From Chlorobaculum parvum NCIB 8327 (GTDB taxonomy: Bacteria; Bacteroidota; Chlorobiia; Chlorobiales; Chlorobiaceae): a stretch of 64,000 nt of DNA. A program made the position numbers and the translations under genes. Position 1 is the stretch's first letter. Every line of letters begins with the position of its first letter. The notes beneath the pieces are model-generated. The model did not search any database. It was not told the DNA's origin and saw only the letters and a program-made list of their open reading frames with translations. Positions 29,756-38,317 of this stretch are shown in pieces. Location: NCBI RefSeq assembly GCF_000020505.1, contig NC_011027.1, positions 1,348,001 through 1,412,000 of the forward strand. Reading direction: 5' to 3'.

Positions 29756-30175
29756 ATGATAGAGATCAAAAGAACCCCTCTGGATCTGATTGACGATATA
29801 TACAGCATCGCCTACTGGATGACCGGCAGCGAAAAGGCCTCTTCCGATCTGGTGAGTTCCACGTACCTCAACACCGATTTCGATGTCGAAAAGACCGATG
29901 TACTGAAAACGTTCAGGAACTGCTACTTGGAAACCTACGGACAACACGCCGATCTGGACATTTACGAGAGCGACCACGCACCTGCAAGTCTGATGGATTC
30001 ATTCAGGAAATGGACGGCAGACATCAAGCTCTCGGTGCTGCTTTCCGAAATCACCGGCCTGAAGCACGCGCAGATTTCTGAAGTCATCGGCAAACCGGTG
30101 GACACCATCAGGTTGTGGCTGTTCTGGGGACGGAAGTTCTTTACCCACGACCATCTTCTAAGGGCCTCTGCCTGA
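29756..30175 (+). CDS. Small ECF-sigma-like protein, degenerate
   Basis: 139 residues. The N-terminal part (YSIAYWMTGSEKASSDLVSSTYLN) resembles sigma region 2.1-2.2 of ECF sigma factors, and the C-terminal SVLLSEITGLKHAQISEVIGKPVDTIRLWLFWGRKFF resembles region 4 with its helix-turn-helix. The usual acidic residues of region 2.2 and the region 2.4 -10-contact residues are not clear. It may be a minimal or decayed sigma factor, or a sigma-fold protein with another role. An in-frame ATG at 29756 is preceded by AAAAGGAG, a good ribosome site. A terminator follows. Confidence 0.7.
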   Translation: MIEIKRTPLDLIDDIYSIAYWMTGSEKASSDLVSSTYLNTDFDVEKTDVLKTFRNCYLETYGQHADLDIYESDHAPASLMDSFRKWTADIKLSVLLSEITGLKHAQISEVIGKPVDTIRLWLFWGRKFFTHDHLLRASA

Positions 30176-30206
30176 ATCGTTTTGATGCCTCCATATATCC
30201 CAGCGC

Positions 30207-30245
30207 AAGACCGGTTTCTCCAGCGAACCGGTCTTTTGCTTTTAC
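30207..30245 (+). terminator. Terminator after the sigma-like gene
   Basis: Perfect 10-bp stem AAGACCGGTT / AACCGGTCTT (30207-30216 with 30226-30235) followed by TTGCTTTT. Confidence 0.75.
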
Positions 30246-30295
30246 AGGCCAACAGGCGTATATTTTTTTGTGCACAACCATTTTGACCCTTTTTC

Positions 30296-31291
30296 ATGAT
30301 CATCATTACCGGCGGCGCCGGATTCATCGGCAGCGCCATGCTCTGGGAGCTGAACCGTCATGGTCTTAACGATGTACTGATCGTCGATGACCTTGGGCTT
30401 GCATCCGAAGGAAAATGGCTCAATCTCAGAGGCCTTCGCTACGCCGACTTCGTCCACAAAGACGACCTCCCCGTCCTCTTACAGCATAACCAGCTTCCAG
30501 ACATCGAGGCGATCATCCACATGGGCGCCATCAGCTCCACAACAGAGCAGGATGCCGGCTTGCTCATGCGCAACAACTACGAGTATTCAAAGTTGCTGGC
30601 ATCATGGTGCGCCGACAAAGGCGTGCGATTTATCTACGCATCGAGCGCCGCGACCTTCGGCGACGGCTCGGCGGGATACACCGATGGCACTGAACCGCTC
30701 GACCGACTGAGGCCGCTGAACATGTACGGCTACTCCAAGCATCTCTTCGACTGCTGGGCGCACCGCAACGGCATCCTCGACAAGGCGGCCGGCCTGAAAT
30801 TCTATAATGTTTACGGCCCGAACGAGTACCACAAAGAGGATATGACCAGCGTGGTCTTCAAGGCCTTCAACCAGATTCGCGAACACGGGACGGTCAAGCT
30901 CTTCCGGTCGCATCATCCGGATTTTGCGGACGGAGAGCAGATGCGCGACTTCGTCTACGTGAAAGATTGCACCCGCATCATGCACTGGCTGCTGGAAACT
31001 CCTGCGGCGGCAGGACTGTTCAATGTGGGAACCGGTCAGGCGCGTAGTTTCAAAGACCTTGTAACGGCAACGTTCGACGCGCTGGAGCAACCGGTCAACA
31101 TCGAGTTTATCGACATGCCCGAAACCATTCGGGAAAAATACCAGTACTACACCTGCGCCGATTGCGGCAATCTCAGGCAAGCCGGATTTACCGAGCCAAT
31201 GACTTCGCTTGAAGATGGCGTGCGCGATTATGTCCGCAACCACCTGAACACCGCTTCACCGCATCTGGAAAACCGTCGGTCGACAGAATAA
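30296..31291 (+). CDS. hldD: ADP-L-glycero-D-manno-heptose 6-epimerase (HldD-like)
   Basis: 331 residues of the extended SDR fold: IIITGGAGFIGSAMLWEL Rossmann motif at the N-terminus, HMGAISSTTEQD, the catalytic YGYSKHLFD (YxxxK), FYNVYGPNEYHKEDM and QMRDFVYVKDC. This order and the absence of a clear UDP-sugar motif favour the ADP-heptose epimerase of LPS core synthesis. phoH follows 13 bp downstream. Confidence 0.9.
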   Translation: MIIITGGAGFIGSAMLWELNRHGLNDVLIVDDLGLASEGKWLNLRGLRYADFVHKDDLPVLLQHNQLPDIEAIIHMGAISSTTEQDAGLLMRNNYEYSKLLASWCADKGVRFIYASSAATFGDGSAGYTDGTEPLDRLRPLNMYGYSKHLFDCWAHRNGILDKAAGLKFYNVYGPNEYHKEDMTSVVFKAFNQIREHGTVKLFRSHHPDFADGEQMRDFVYVKDCTRIMHWLLETPAAAGLFNVGTGQARSFKDLVTATFDALEQPVNIEFIDMPETIREKYQYYTCADCGNLRQAGFTEPMTSLEDGVRDYVRNHLNTASPHLENRRSTE

Positions 31292-31304
31292 AACAAGGAA
31301 AACC

Positions 31305-32294
31305 TTGACTGAAAAAACAATCGAATTCGAAGGCATCGAGCCGGTCATTATTTTCGGGCCATACGACAGCTATCTGAAAAAAGTCCGTGAAGCCTTCCCG
31401 GACACGCGCATCAACGCCCGGGGTAATAAAATTACGATCAGCGGCGATGAACCCGAGGTAACGGCAATCGAAAAAATTTTCAGGGAGATGATCTTTCTTG
31501 CCGACCAGCACGGTGAAGTACTTGAGAACGATGTCAATGCGCTGGTCAGCCTTGCCCTCTCGCCGGTTTCGCACCCATCGATCAGCCACGCCGGTGATCA
31601 GGACGTCATCGTCGAAACAAAGGATTACGTCGTCAAGGCCAAAACCGGCGGACAACGCCGGATGGTAGCCGAAGCGAAAAAAAATGATGTAGTCTTCGCC
31701 ATCGGCCCGGCGGGCACCGGCAAAACGTACACGGCGGTCGCGATTGCCGTAGCCGCATGGAAATCCAAAAGCATCAAACGCATCGTCCTGGCCCGTCCAG
31801 CCGTCGAAGCTGGTGAAAGTCTCGGCTTCCTGCCCGGTGACTTGGCACAGAAAATCGATCCCTACCTGCGTCCGCTTTATGACGCCCTGCAGGACATGCT
31901 GACTGCCGAAAAACTCAAATTCCTCACTGAGCGGCGAGTCATCGAAATCGTGCCGCTCGCCTACATGCGCGGCCGGACGCTGAACAACTCTTTCATCATT
32001 CTCGACGAAGCGCAGAATGCGTCGAGCAAGCAGATGAAAATGTGTCTCACCCGGCTTGGCGTCAACTCGAAAGCGATCATCACCGGCGACGTCACGCAGG
32101 TTGATTTGCCCAAAGAGATGGAGTCCGGCCTGATGAACGCGCAACACATCCTGAAAGGCATCAAAGGCATCAGCTTCGTCTTCCTCGACAAATCGGACGT
32201 CGTGCGTCATCGTTTGGTCAAGGATATCATCAACGCCTACGAACACCATGAAGAGGCACTCCAACCTGCCAGTTCGCCAAAGCCGAAACTTTGA
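31305..32294 (+). CDS. PhoH-family ATPase (YbeZ-like)
   Basis: 329 residues starting at TTG with an AAGGA site 5 bases upstream. It carries an N-terminal KH-like part, then the ATPase with Walker A GPAGTGKTYTA near 130, ARPAVEAGESLGFLPGD, and Walker B LDEAQNAS. The family (PhoH2/YbeZ) is associated with RNA helicase or RNase activity and with YbeY in many bacteria. It follows hldD. Confidence 0.93.
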   Translation: MTEKTIEFEGIEPVIIFGPYDSYLKKVREAFPDTRINARGNKITISGDEPEVTAIEKIFREMIFLADQHGEVLENDVNALVSLALSPVSHPSISHAGDQDVIVETKDYVVKAKTGGQRRMVAEAKKNDVVFAIGPAGTGKTYTAVAIAVAAWKSKSIKRIVLARPAVEAGESLGFLPGDLAQKIDPYLRPLYDALQDMLTAEKLKFLTERRVIEIVPLAYMRGRTLNNSFIILDEAQNASSKQMKMCLTRLGVNSKAIITGDVTQVDLPKEMESGLMNAQHILKGIKGISFVFLDKSDVVRHRLVKDIINAYEHHEEALQPASSPKPKL

Positions 32295-32438
32295 CCGCCC
32301 CAACTCTGTTTGTTAAAGTACAGAGGTGAACAATCAAGCGCCCGCGCCATCTCACGAAGAAGAAGCAGCGCTTACTGCACGCAAACAACTCTGCACCAGT
32401 GCGTCAAAGCCGTTTTTCAAATCCAAACCCCAACGATC

Positions 32439-32627
32439 ATGGCACACCGTATTAACGATGAATGCACTTACTGCGCAGCATGTGAACCCGAATGCCCGGT
32501 CAACGCAATTTCACCCGGCGACAGCATTTATGTTATTGACGAAGATGTCTGCGTGGATTGTGTGGGCTATCATGACGAGCCGGCTTGCGTTGCCGTCTGT
32601 CCGGTTGACTGCATTGACAAAGTCTGA
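32439..32627 (+). CDS. Ferredoxin 2[4Fe-4S], chlorobial type, copy 1
   Basis: 62 residues from the ATG at 32439 (a longer upstream frame is rejected because it has no ferredoxin sequence). Motifs CTYCAACEPECP and CVDCVGYHDEPACVAVCP hold eight Cys for two [4Fe-4S] clusters; the nine-residue insert between the second and third Cys of the second motif is the form seen in Chlorobium ferredoxins. These carry photosynthetic electrons from type I reaction centres to reductive carboxylases and FNR-type enzymes. Confidence 0.94.
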   Translation: MAHRINDECTYCAACEPECPVNAISPGDSIYVIDEDVCVDCVGYHDEPACVAVCPVDCIDKV

Positions 32628-32723
32628 GCAGCAATCATGCATAGGTGTTGACTGGCGGTAATACACCGCGCCACACTCCGATGACAGGGGTCAGAATTTG
32701 ACCTCGAAATTCTCACCTTCGGC

Positions 32724-32753
32724 TTGTTTTCGGGGGTGAAAAAAGTTTATATT
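32724..32753 (+). promoter_or_regulatory. Possible promoter of the second ferredoxin gene
   Basis: TTGTTT (32724-32729) and TATATT (32748-32753) with 18-bp spacing, 62 bp before the start codon. The match to a sigma70-like consensus is modest. Confidence 0.4.
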
Positions 32754-32814
32754 CAAAGAATTGACCAAAACCTGTTCTTTCTGTTTTTTATAACTATCAA
32801 AGCACGTCATCAAT

Positions 32815-33003
32815 ATGGCACTGTATATCACTGAAGAATGCACCTACTGCGGTGCTTGCGAACCCGAATGCCCGGTTAACGCCATCTCCGCAGGCAGCGA
32901 AATCTACGTTATCGATGCAGCTTCCTGCACCGAGTGCGAAGGTTATGCTGATGCTCCGCTTTGCGTTGCAGTCTGCCCGGCAGAGTGCATCGTTCAGGGC
33001 TGA
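32815..33003 (+). CDS. Ferredoxin 2[4Fe-4S], chlorobial type, copy 2
   Basis: 62 residues, opening [19 protein letters not shown], second cluster [18 protein letters not shown]. Clearly a paralogue of the preceding gene, with the same eight Cys and insert. It sits 187 bp downstream, with its own possible promoter, and ends in a terminator. The pair corresponds to the two tandem ferredoxins known in Chlorobium. Confidence 0.95.
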   Translation: MALYITEECTYCGACEPECPVNAISAGSEIYVIDAASCTECEGYADAPLCVAVCPAECIVQG

Positions 33004-33026
33004 TTCAACCTCCCTGTTATCGCTAT

Positions 33027-33063
33027 AAAAAAAGAGGCCGCTTTCTGTGGCCTCTTTTTTTGT
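33027..33063. terminator. Terminator after the second ferredoxin, likely bidirectional
   Basis: Stem GAGGCC / GGCCTC extended by A/T runs on both sides (A at 33026-33033, T at 33055-33062), with a 9-base loop. Confidence 0.8.
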
Positions 33064-33198
33064 TGCTCAAAGCAAAGCGATTGGAAGTTATAACACTCAC
33101 CGATTCTTACAGAAAACGTACCGGCGCCAAATAATCACGAACATTATGGGAGTCGCCGACAAAATCTCCACTGCTCACGATCCCTTCTCTTTCACTTC

Positions 33199-33501
33199 TC
33201 AGCACTCGTAATCAACCACGCGCCTCTCTCTTGACGCTCCTCCGATGAACGGTATAAGCGCTTGATGCTCCGGGTGCCGCTGGTAGGCTTCGAGCGCAAC
33301 CTTATCGGTGAATTCCGACAAAAGCACCACATCGGCAGAGCTGTCGGTGCGGCTGAAATCAAGCCCGACTTCAATCGAAAGTAATCCGGGAATCTTTCCA
33401 GAAAGCGCTTCGAGCTTCTCCTTGATGAGGCGAGCGTTAACTTCCGGGCTGTTGCCATGCGCCTCCTCTCTGAGCCGCCACATCACGATGTGTTTGACCA
33501 T
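33199..33501 (-). CDS. Dabb-domain (stress-responsive alpha/beta barrel) protein
   Basis: 100 residues that match the Dabb ferredoxin-like fold: MVKHIVMWRLREEA at the N-terminus, IPGLLSIEVGLDFSRTDSSADVVLLSEF, and LEAYQRHPEHQAL. Members are usually dimeric, with no assigned reaction. It is convergent with the ferredoxin genes, about 195 bp apart, and downstream of the D,D-carboxypeptidase gene by 84 bp in the same direction. Confidence 0.88.
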   Translation of the reverse strand: MVKHIVMWRLREEAHGNSPEVNARLIKEKLEALSGKIPGLLSIEVGLDFSRTDSSADVVLLSEFTDKVALEAYQRHPEHQALIPFIGGASRERRVVDYEC

Positions 33502-33585
33502 AAAACAAATTGGTAGTGAGAAAAAATCAGATCATCAAGCGGGGTTAAAGCACGATGAGAAAAAGCTCAACGAAAATCAGTCAGA

Positions 33586-34863
33586 TTATCCATTTGACAC
33601 AAAAGCGGACTGACTGGAGAGCGAAAATTCTTGATCCCCGACGTTCTGAGTCTGCTGATTTCCAGCCTGATCTTCTGAATGCTTTTCAGGTTCTTTATTG
33701 GCCGCCTCCCGCTCGGCTTTCTGGCGTTCGACCTTGAGCCTTAAAGCCTCAAGCGCCTCGGCCCTTCGAGCGTACACCACCTCAGCCGGAACAGTGGCTG
33801 GCTTTTTCACAGAAGGCTTCTTGACGGAAACAACAGCAGTTTTTGAACTCTTTGTCGACGACTTTTTAGCTGCCTGACTCTTCTTGATTTCAGTGGCGCG
33901 GATCTCCTCAATTTGCGTTTTCTTCCCCCGCAACGTTCTCCTTGGAGTAGTCTCAAGGTTGAACCCCTGGTCAAACATCGATGAGGCAAGCTCCCAGCGG
34001 TCAGTTTTAGCATGAAGCATGATGACCAGCATATCCTTGCCCTCGCACACGGCCCTGGCAATGAGGCACGGGCCGGCTTTTGACGTATAGCCGGTCTTGA
34101 TACCGACGCTGTAAGGATAGCGATCAAGAAGCTTGTTATGAGAACGCAGAGAGTAACGCTTGCCGGTATTCAGCTCATTGAATACAACTCTGTCAAGTTT
34201 GGCGATCTTGTTGAACTCCGAATACCTGATAGCATGCTCGGTCAACTTCATCAAATCCCGAGCTGTCGAATGGTTCCCGGCATACGAACCGCGATCGTAA
34301 CCGGCAGGATTCGTAAACCTGGTATGCGTCATGCCAAGCGCACGGGCACGGGCATTCATTTTGGAGACGAATCCATTCAAGCTGCCGCCAAGATGAATAG
34401 CGATGGCAAAGGCCGCATCATTACTTGAATTGACCATCGCCGCCGCAACAAGATCACGCAATCTGATGCGGTCTCCAGGTTTGAAACCGGCTCTTGTGGG
34501 CTCAACCTTCGTTGCTTCAGGCGGGATGGTCACGACATCGTCAAGACGACCGCTCTCGATGGCGAGCATGCAGGTCATAATTTTGGTAAGACTGGCCGGA
34601 GAAATACGTTGGTCAATATTTTTTGCTTTCAGGAAATTAGAACTCCCCGTCTCTTTGACCAGAAAAGAGGTAACCGCGTCTTCCCCCTGAGGAACGACCT
34701 TTTGTTTGGCAACGGCATTTCCATGAAGCAATATCAGTGCACCAAACACCAGCATCACCGTGACAACGAAAACCGATGCACTCGATTGACTGAACGTTGT
34801 GCCTACTTCACCGATCACCACATGAGCCCCTCCTGCAAGGGAATGTCTGATCCTGCCTGACAT
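33586..34863 (-). CDS. D-alanyl-D-alanine carboxypeptidase (S11) with lysine-rich C-terminal tail
   Basis: 425 residues. After a membrane anchor/signal (VFVVTVMLVFGALILLHGNAVA near 30-52) come the three penicillin-binding motifs: SPASLTKIM (SxxK) near 88, VNSSNDAAF (SxN) near 147 and GIKTGYTSKAG (KTG) near 252. It trims the terminal D-Ala from peptidoglycan side chains. Beyond about residue 305 is a roughly 120-residue low-complexity tail rich in Lys, Ala, Ser and Glu, not usual in PBP5-type enzymes. Confidence 0.9.
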   Translation of the reverse strand: MSGRIRHSLAGGAHVVIGEVGTTFSQSSASVFVVTVMLVFGALILLHGNAVAKQKVVPQGEDAVTSFLVKETGSSNFLKAKNIDQRISPASLTKIMTCMLAIESGRLDDVVTIPPEATKVEPTRAGFKPGDRIRLRDLVAAAMVNSSNDAAFAIAIHLGGSLNGFVSKMNARARALGMTHTRFTNPAGYDRGSYAGNHSTARDLMKLTEHAIRYSEFNKIAKLDRVVFNELNTGKRYSLRSHNKLLDRYPYSVGIKTGYTSKAGPCLIARAVCEGKDMLVIMLHAKTDRWELASSMFDQGFNLETTPRRTLRGKKTQIEEIRATEIKKSQAAKKSSTKSSKTAVVSVKKPSVKKPATVPAEVVYARRAEALEALRLKVERQKAEREAANKEPEKHSEDQAGNQQTQNVGDQEFSLSSQSAFVSNG

Positions 34864-35075
34864 AGTTAATTACCCTTGTTTTAAACTTCTACTGCCCACT
34901 GTCACAACTTCCGACAAGCAGAGAAAAACACACTTCACCTTTATATTAAAAAGTACAAAGAGAAGGCGGAATTTGTTGCTAAAAAGCTCTTTTTCTGCAC
35001 AAGCCCACTACAATGACGACGTTTCACCGTAGTGTAGGCATTTTTTGACTGCATCCCGATACGTTTCGAGTTTCA
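34864..35075. other. Intergenic region between carboxypeptidase and GNAT genes
   Basis: 212 bp, AT-rich, no ORF. It holds the promoter region of the leftward carboxypeptidase gene and a weak CACTAC/GTAGTG hairpin at about 35007-35035. Nothing stronger is seen. Confidence 0.4.
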
Positions 35076-35576
35076 TCACTCTTCACCGATGCTCTTCTGA
35101 AACAGCACCACATCAAAATCGAGACCATTGCGTCGACCGATGCCAACCAGGCGACCCCGTTCGATAAACCCGCACCTACTGTGAAAATGCAGACTCTGCT
35201 TGTTTAACGATGAAAGCATCGAAATAATTGTAGTTACACCAAGTTTTGCAGCATCAGACTCAAGCGCCGCGAGAAGCTTGCGGCCGATCCCCTGGCCGGT
35301 AAAGTCCTGCTTGAGAAAGCACGTCATTTCAGTAGCTCGGTCGAAAGCCGGAATCGAGCTGTACGGTCGCAGCAAACCAAATCCAGCCATCACTCCATCT
35401 ACGTCTCGCGCAACAAAGGCCGGATAGTCCGGCGCAAAGCACATCAGCTCCTCAAAACGATCGACGCTGACCGGCGTTTCAGTCCAGGTGGCCAGACTGT
35501 GCTCGACATAATCATTGAAGATGGCGGCCATCTCCTCAAGATCGTCCGCGCAAACCGGTAACAGCTCGACCTGCAT
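35076..35576 (-). CDS. GNAT-family N-acetyltransferase
   Basis: 166 residues from the ATG at 35576; the ORF's longer upstream extension runs through the neighbouring gene and is rejected. GNAT layout: IFNDYVEHSLATWTETPVSV near the N-terminus and the acetyl-CoA motif QDFTGQGIGRKLLAALE (Q/RxxGxG/A). The N-terminal sequence resembles the phosphinothricin acetyltransferase subgroup. Its start overlaps the stop of the membrane-protein gene (TGATG). Confidence 0.87.
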   Translation of the reverse strand: MQVELLPVCADDLEEMAAIFNDYVEHSLATWTETPVSVDRFEELMCFAPDYPAFVARDVDGVMAGFGLLRPYSSIPAFDRATEMTCFLKQDFTGQGIGRKLLAALESDAAKLGVTTIISMLSSLNKQSLHFHSRCGFIERGRLVGIGRRNGLDFDVVLFQKSIGEE

Positions 35577-36055
35577 CAGCGGAACCGTTCGGTGCGCTGC
35601 CCTGCCGAGAGCTTGCCACCATGATGGCCCAGCAGCACCACCGTGGGAAGCATAACAAGCAGCATGGCCACATAGGCCCAGGCAAGCGGACCGCCCTGCT
35701 GCATCACATCGGGAACGGCAAAACGAATCGCCGTGGCAAGAATACCGGCAACCAGCAGCAGAATCGAAAGCCTGATTTTTTTCTGAAACACCGGAGCTTT
35801 GGCACCCTTGTATTTGGTTTTCCAATCGCGAATGCCTGAATAAAACGAAAAAGGAATGGCAAGAAGCGAAACGAGGAGCAGATGAATCACCGTATGCTCG
35901 AAGAAGGGACTGCCGTCGAAAAGGGTAAGCAACAGGTAGAGCACGGCAACAGGAATCAAACCGTTACTGAAATGAGCCGCTATGGGATGCAGCATGAAGC
36001 TCTGTTTCATCTCTTTGATAAACTTGACAAAAGACATAGGCTTGGGGCTTGACAT
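35576..36055 (-). CDS. Small polytopic membrane protein (DUF2231-like)
   Basis: 159 residues with four hydrophobic segments (LIPVAVLYLLLTLF, VIHLLLVSLLAIPFSFYSG, IRLSILLLVAGILATAIRF, AWAYVAMLLVMLPTVVLLGHHGG). The N-terminal HPIAAHFSNGLIP pattern recalls DUF2231-type proteins (FHPLLVHFP...). No function is assigned. It is translationally coupled to the GNAT gene by a TGATG overlap. Confidence 0.75.
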   Translation of the reverse strand: MSSPKPMSFVKFIKEMKQSFMLHPIAAHFSNGLIPVAVLYLLLTLFDGSPFFEHTVIHLLLVSLLAIPFSFYSGIRDWKTKYKGAKAPVFQKKIRLSILLLVAGILATAIRFAVPDVMQQGGPLAWAYVAMLLVMLPTVVLLGHHGGKLSAGQRTERFR

Positions 36056-36160
36056 AGGTTCTAAAAGTGCTGGTCTTAACGTGAAAACATGGGAAATTAA
36101 ACTCCCAATCCTCTCCGAACAAGTATAATAGCACAGAAACCGTTTCCCATTATTTCCCGC

Positions 36161-37228
36161 ATGAAGTTTTATTCCTTGGTTTTACATGTTATTTTTGAGG
36201 CTTTGAGTTTCGACCAACCCAACGCCTATCGGGTGAGCAACAATTCTCCGGACAACATCCCTTTCGATAAAACGCAGGAACGCGCGTCCTCCGAAGTGAG
36301 CCGGCGCAAGCCCTTCGTTCAGGGGCGCCGCTCATTCGAACCGGTTTCAAGCCTCAGCCTGTTCGTGCGGTTCCTGAAGCCAGTCACCTGGATTCCGGTC
36401 GTCTGGAGCTTCATCTGTGGCGCGGTGGCGAGCGGCGCCTTCGGCTGGCAACAGCTCGGAGAAACAAAGTTTTGGCTCGCCGTGCTCTTGACCGGCCCGC
36501 TCGCTACCGGCACCTGCCAGATGCTCAACGACTACTTCGACCGCGACCTCGACGAAATCAACGAACCCAACCGTCCGATTCCCGGCGGCGCGATTTCGCT
36601 CAAAAGCGCCACGATGCTCATCGCGCTCTGGTCAGTGCTCTCGGTCGTCGTCGGCTGGCTGGTGCATCCGCTCATCGCGCTTTACGTCGTCGTCGGCATC
36701 ATCAACGCGCACCTGTATAGCGCTAATCCGATCAAGCTGAAAAAGCGGCTCTGGGCGGGCAACATCATTGTCGCGGTGTCGTACCTCATCATTCCGTGGG
36801 TGGCGGGCGAAATCGCCTACCGGCCCGACTTTTCGCTGCACGCCATCACGCCGTCGCTCATCGTGGCCACGCTCTACACCATCGCAAGCACCGGCACCAT
36901 GACCATCAACGACTTCAAATCCATCGAAGGCGACCGGCAGGTCGGCATCCACACCCTTCCGGCGGTCTTCGGCGAACGAAAAGCAGCGCTGATCGCAGCG
37001 ATCATGATCGACCTCGGCCAGCTCATGGCAGCGGGCTACATGTTTTTGATCGGCGAACCGGTGTACGGATGGGTGACGGCAGCGCTCGTCGTGCCGCAGT
37101 TTTTCCTTCAATTCAGCCTCGTGCGCTCGCCGAGAACTATGGACGTGCGCTACAACGCCATCGCCCAGAACTTCCTCGTCGCAGGCATGATGGTTTGCGC
37201 CTTCGCCATCAAAGCGATCAATCCATGA
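36161..37228 (+). CDS. chlG: Chlorophyll/bacteriochlorophyll synthase (UbiA family)
   Basis: 355 residues with about nine membrane segments. The prenyltransferase motif NDYFDRDLDEINEPNRPIP near 125-143 (NDxxDxxxD) and NDFKSIEGDRQVGIHTLP (second Asp-rich loop) identify a UbiA tetrapyrrole prenyltransferase that esterifies (bacterio)chlorophyllide with a C20 or C15 prenyl diphosphate. Green sulfur bacteria hold three such genes (ChlG, BchG, BchK). Its place near the tandem ferredoxins fits my memory of chlG in C. tepidum, so chlG is favoured over bchG or bchK, though this is not proved here. yjbQ overlaps its end by ATGA. Confidence 0.85.
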   Translation: MKFYSLVLHVIFEALSFDQPNAYRVSNNSPDNIPFDKTQERASSEVSRRKPFVQGRRSFEPVSSLSLFVRFLKPVTWIPVVWSFICGAVASGAFGWQQLGETKFWLAVLLTGPLATGTCQMLNDYFDRDLDEINEPNRPIPGGAISLKSATMLIALWSVLSVVVGWLVHPLIALYVVVGIINAHLYSANPIKLKKRLWAGNIIVAVSYLIIPWVAGEIAYRPDFSLHAITPSLIVATLYTIASTGTMTINDFKSIEGDRQVGIHTLPAVFGERKAALIAAIMIDLGQLMAAGYMFLIGEPVYGWVTAALVVPQFFLQFSLVRSPRTMDVRYNAIAQNFLVAGMMVCAFAIKAINP

Positions 37229-37644
37229 CCTACAGCGACCGCATACGGCTTGACACGCAGGGTTTTTCCGACATCGTCGATGTGACTCGTGAAGTCAATC
37301 GCATCATCGCCGACTCGGGCCTGAAGAGCGGCATCGTCACAGTATCGGCTGTTGGATCGACCGCTTCCGTAACGACGATAGAGTTCGAACCGGCGCTTGT
37401 CGAGGATTTCCGCGAGAAGCTCCAGCAGCTCTTTCCGAGCACCGAGCGCAGCCGCCACTCGGAGACCTGGGGCGACGACAACGGCTTCTCGCACATGCGT
37501 GCCTCGTTCATGGGTCCAGCCGTCACGCTGCCGGTCAGCGGCGGCGAACCGGTGCTCGGCACCTGGCAGCAGATCGTCTTCATCGACCACGACAACCGGC
37601 CGCGCAGCCGCGAAATTTTCGTGCAGCTTGTCGGCGAACCCTGA
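37225..37644 (+). CDS. YjbQ-family protein (UPF0047)
   Basis: 139 residues from ATG 37225, overlapping the chlG stop by 4 bases. Features of the YjbQ/UPF0047 fold: FSDIVDVTREVNRIIADSGLKSGIVTV, HSETWGDDNGFSHMRASFMGPAVTLPV and TWQQIVFIDHDNRPRSREIFVQL, which carries the conserved active-site-like His/Asp and Gln. Relatives have weak thiamin phosphate synthase activity in vitro. The coupling to chlG is probably positional. Confidence 0.9.
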   Translation: MTYSDRIRLDTQGFSDIVDVTREVNRIIADSGLKSGIVTVSAVGSTASVTTIEFEPALVEDFREKLQQLFPSTERSRHSETWGDDNGFSHMRASFMGPAVTLPVSGGEPVLGTWQQIVFIDHDNRPRSREIFVQLVGEP

Positions 37645-37663
37645 AAAGCAAGGAGTGAAGAGC

Positions 37664-38317
37664 ATGAAGACCACGCTTTTCGACATCCAGCCGGCTGTTT
37701 CGATCATCCTGCCCACGTTTAATCGTGCGCCACACCTCTCGTCGGCCATCGACAGCATCCTTGAGCAGAGTTTCACCGACTGGGAACTGATCGTCATCGA
37801 CGACGGCAGTTCAGACGAAACTTTCGACGTGGTTGACGGCTACCTCCGTCAACACGCCAACATCCGCTACCTGAAGCACCGCAACCGCAAAGTCGCACTG
37901 TCCCGCAACGCGGGCATTCAGGCCTCGTTCGGGCGCTACATCACCTTTCTCGACAGCGACGACCTGTACCTGCCCGGGCACCTTGAATCGCGCTTCTCGA
38001 TGCTCGAATCGATGCCGGAGACCGATCTGCTTTCGGGCGGCTTTGTGTGCGAAGGCGATCCCTGGGTTTGCGATCGACACGACGTCGAAAAGTTGGTACA
38101 CGTCAACGACTGCATCCTCGCCGCGACCATGTTCGGGCGGCGCGAACTGTTCATCGAGATCGGAGGCTTCCGGGCGCTCGACTATGCCGAAGATCCGGAT
38201 TTGTGGGATCGCGCCGCCCAACGCCATCGCGTTCTGAAGATCGACGAACCTGCGACCTACCTCTACCGGCGCTCGCCGGACAGCATCACCGGAACCTACA
38301 AACCAGCCAAATCATGA
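37664..38317 (+). CDS. Family 2 glycosyltransferase, short
   Basis: 217 residues: GT-A fold start SIILPTFNRAPHLSSAIDSILEQSF, VIDDGSSDETFDV, LSRNAGIQASFGRYITFLDSDDLYLPGHL with the DxD-type motif (DSDD), and AEDPDLWDRAAQRHRV toward the end. GT2 enzymes transfer sugars from UDP- or similar donors to polysaccharide, lipid or carotenoid acceptors. The start has AAGGAG 7 bases upstream. The LOG gene overlaps its stop (ATGA). Confidence 0.86.
   Translation: MKTTLFDIQPAVSIILPTFNRAPHLSSAIDSILEQSFTDWELIVIDDGSSDETFDVVDGYLRQHANIRYLKHRNRKVALSRNAGIQASFGRYITFLDSDDLYLPGHLESRFSMLESMPETDLLSGGFVCEGDPWVCDRHDVEKLVHVNDCILAATMFGRRELFIEIGGFRALDYAEDPDLWDRAAQRHRVLKIDEPATYLYRRSPDSITGTYKPAKS

Noticed and set aside
31188-32303. 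371-residue leftward ORF opposite phoH
   Set aside because: Antisense shadow; phoH on the other strand has Walker motifs and a proper start.
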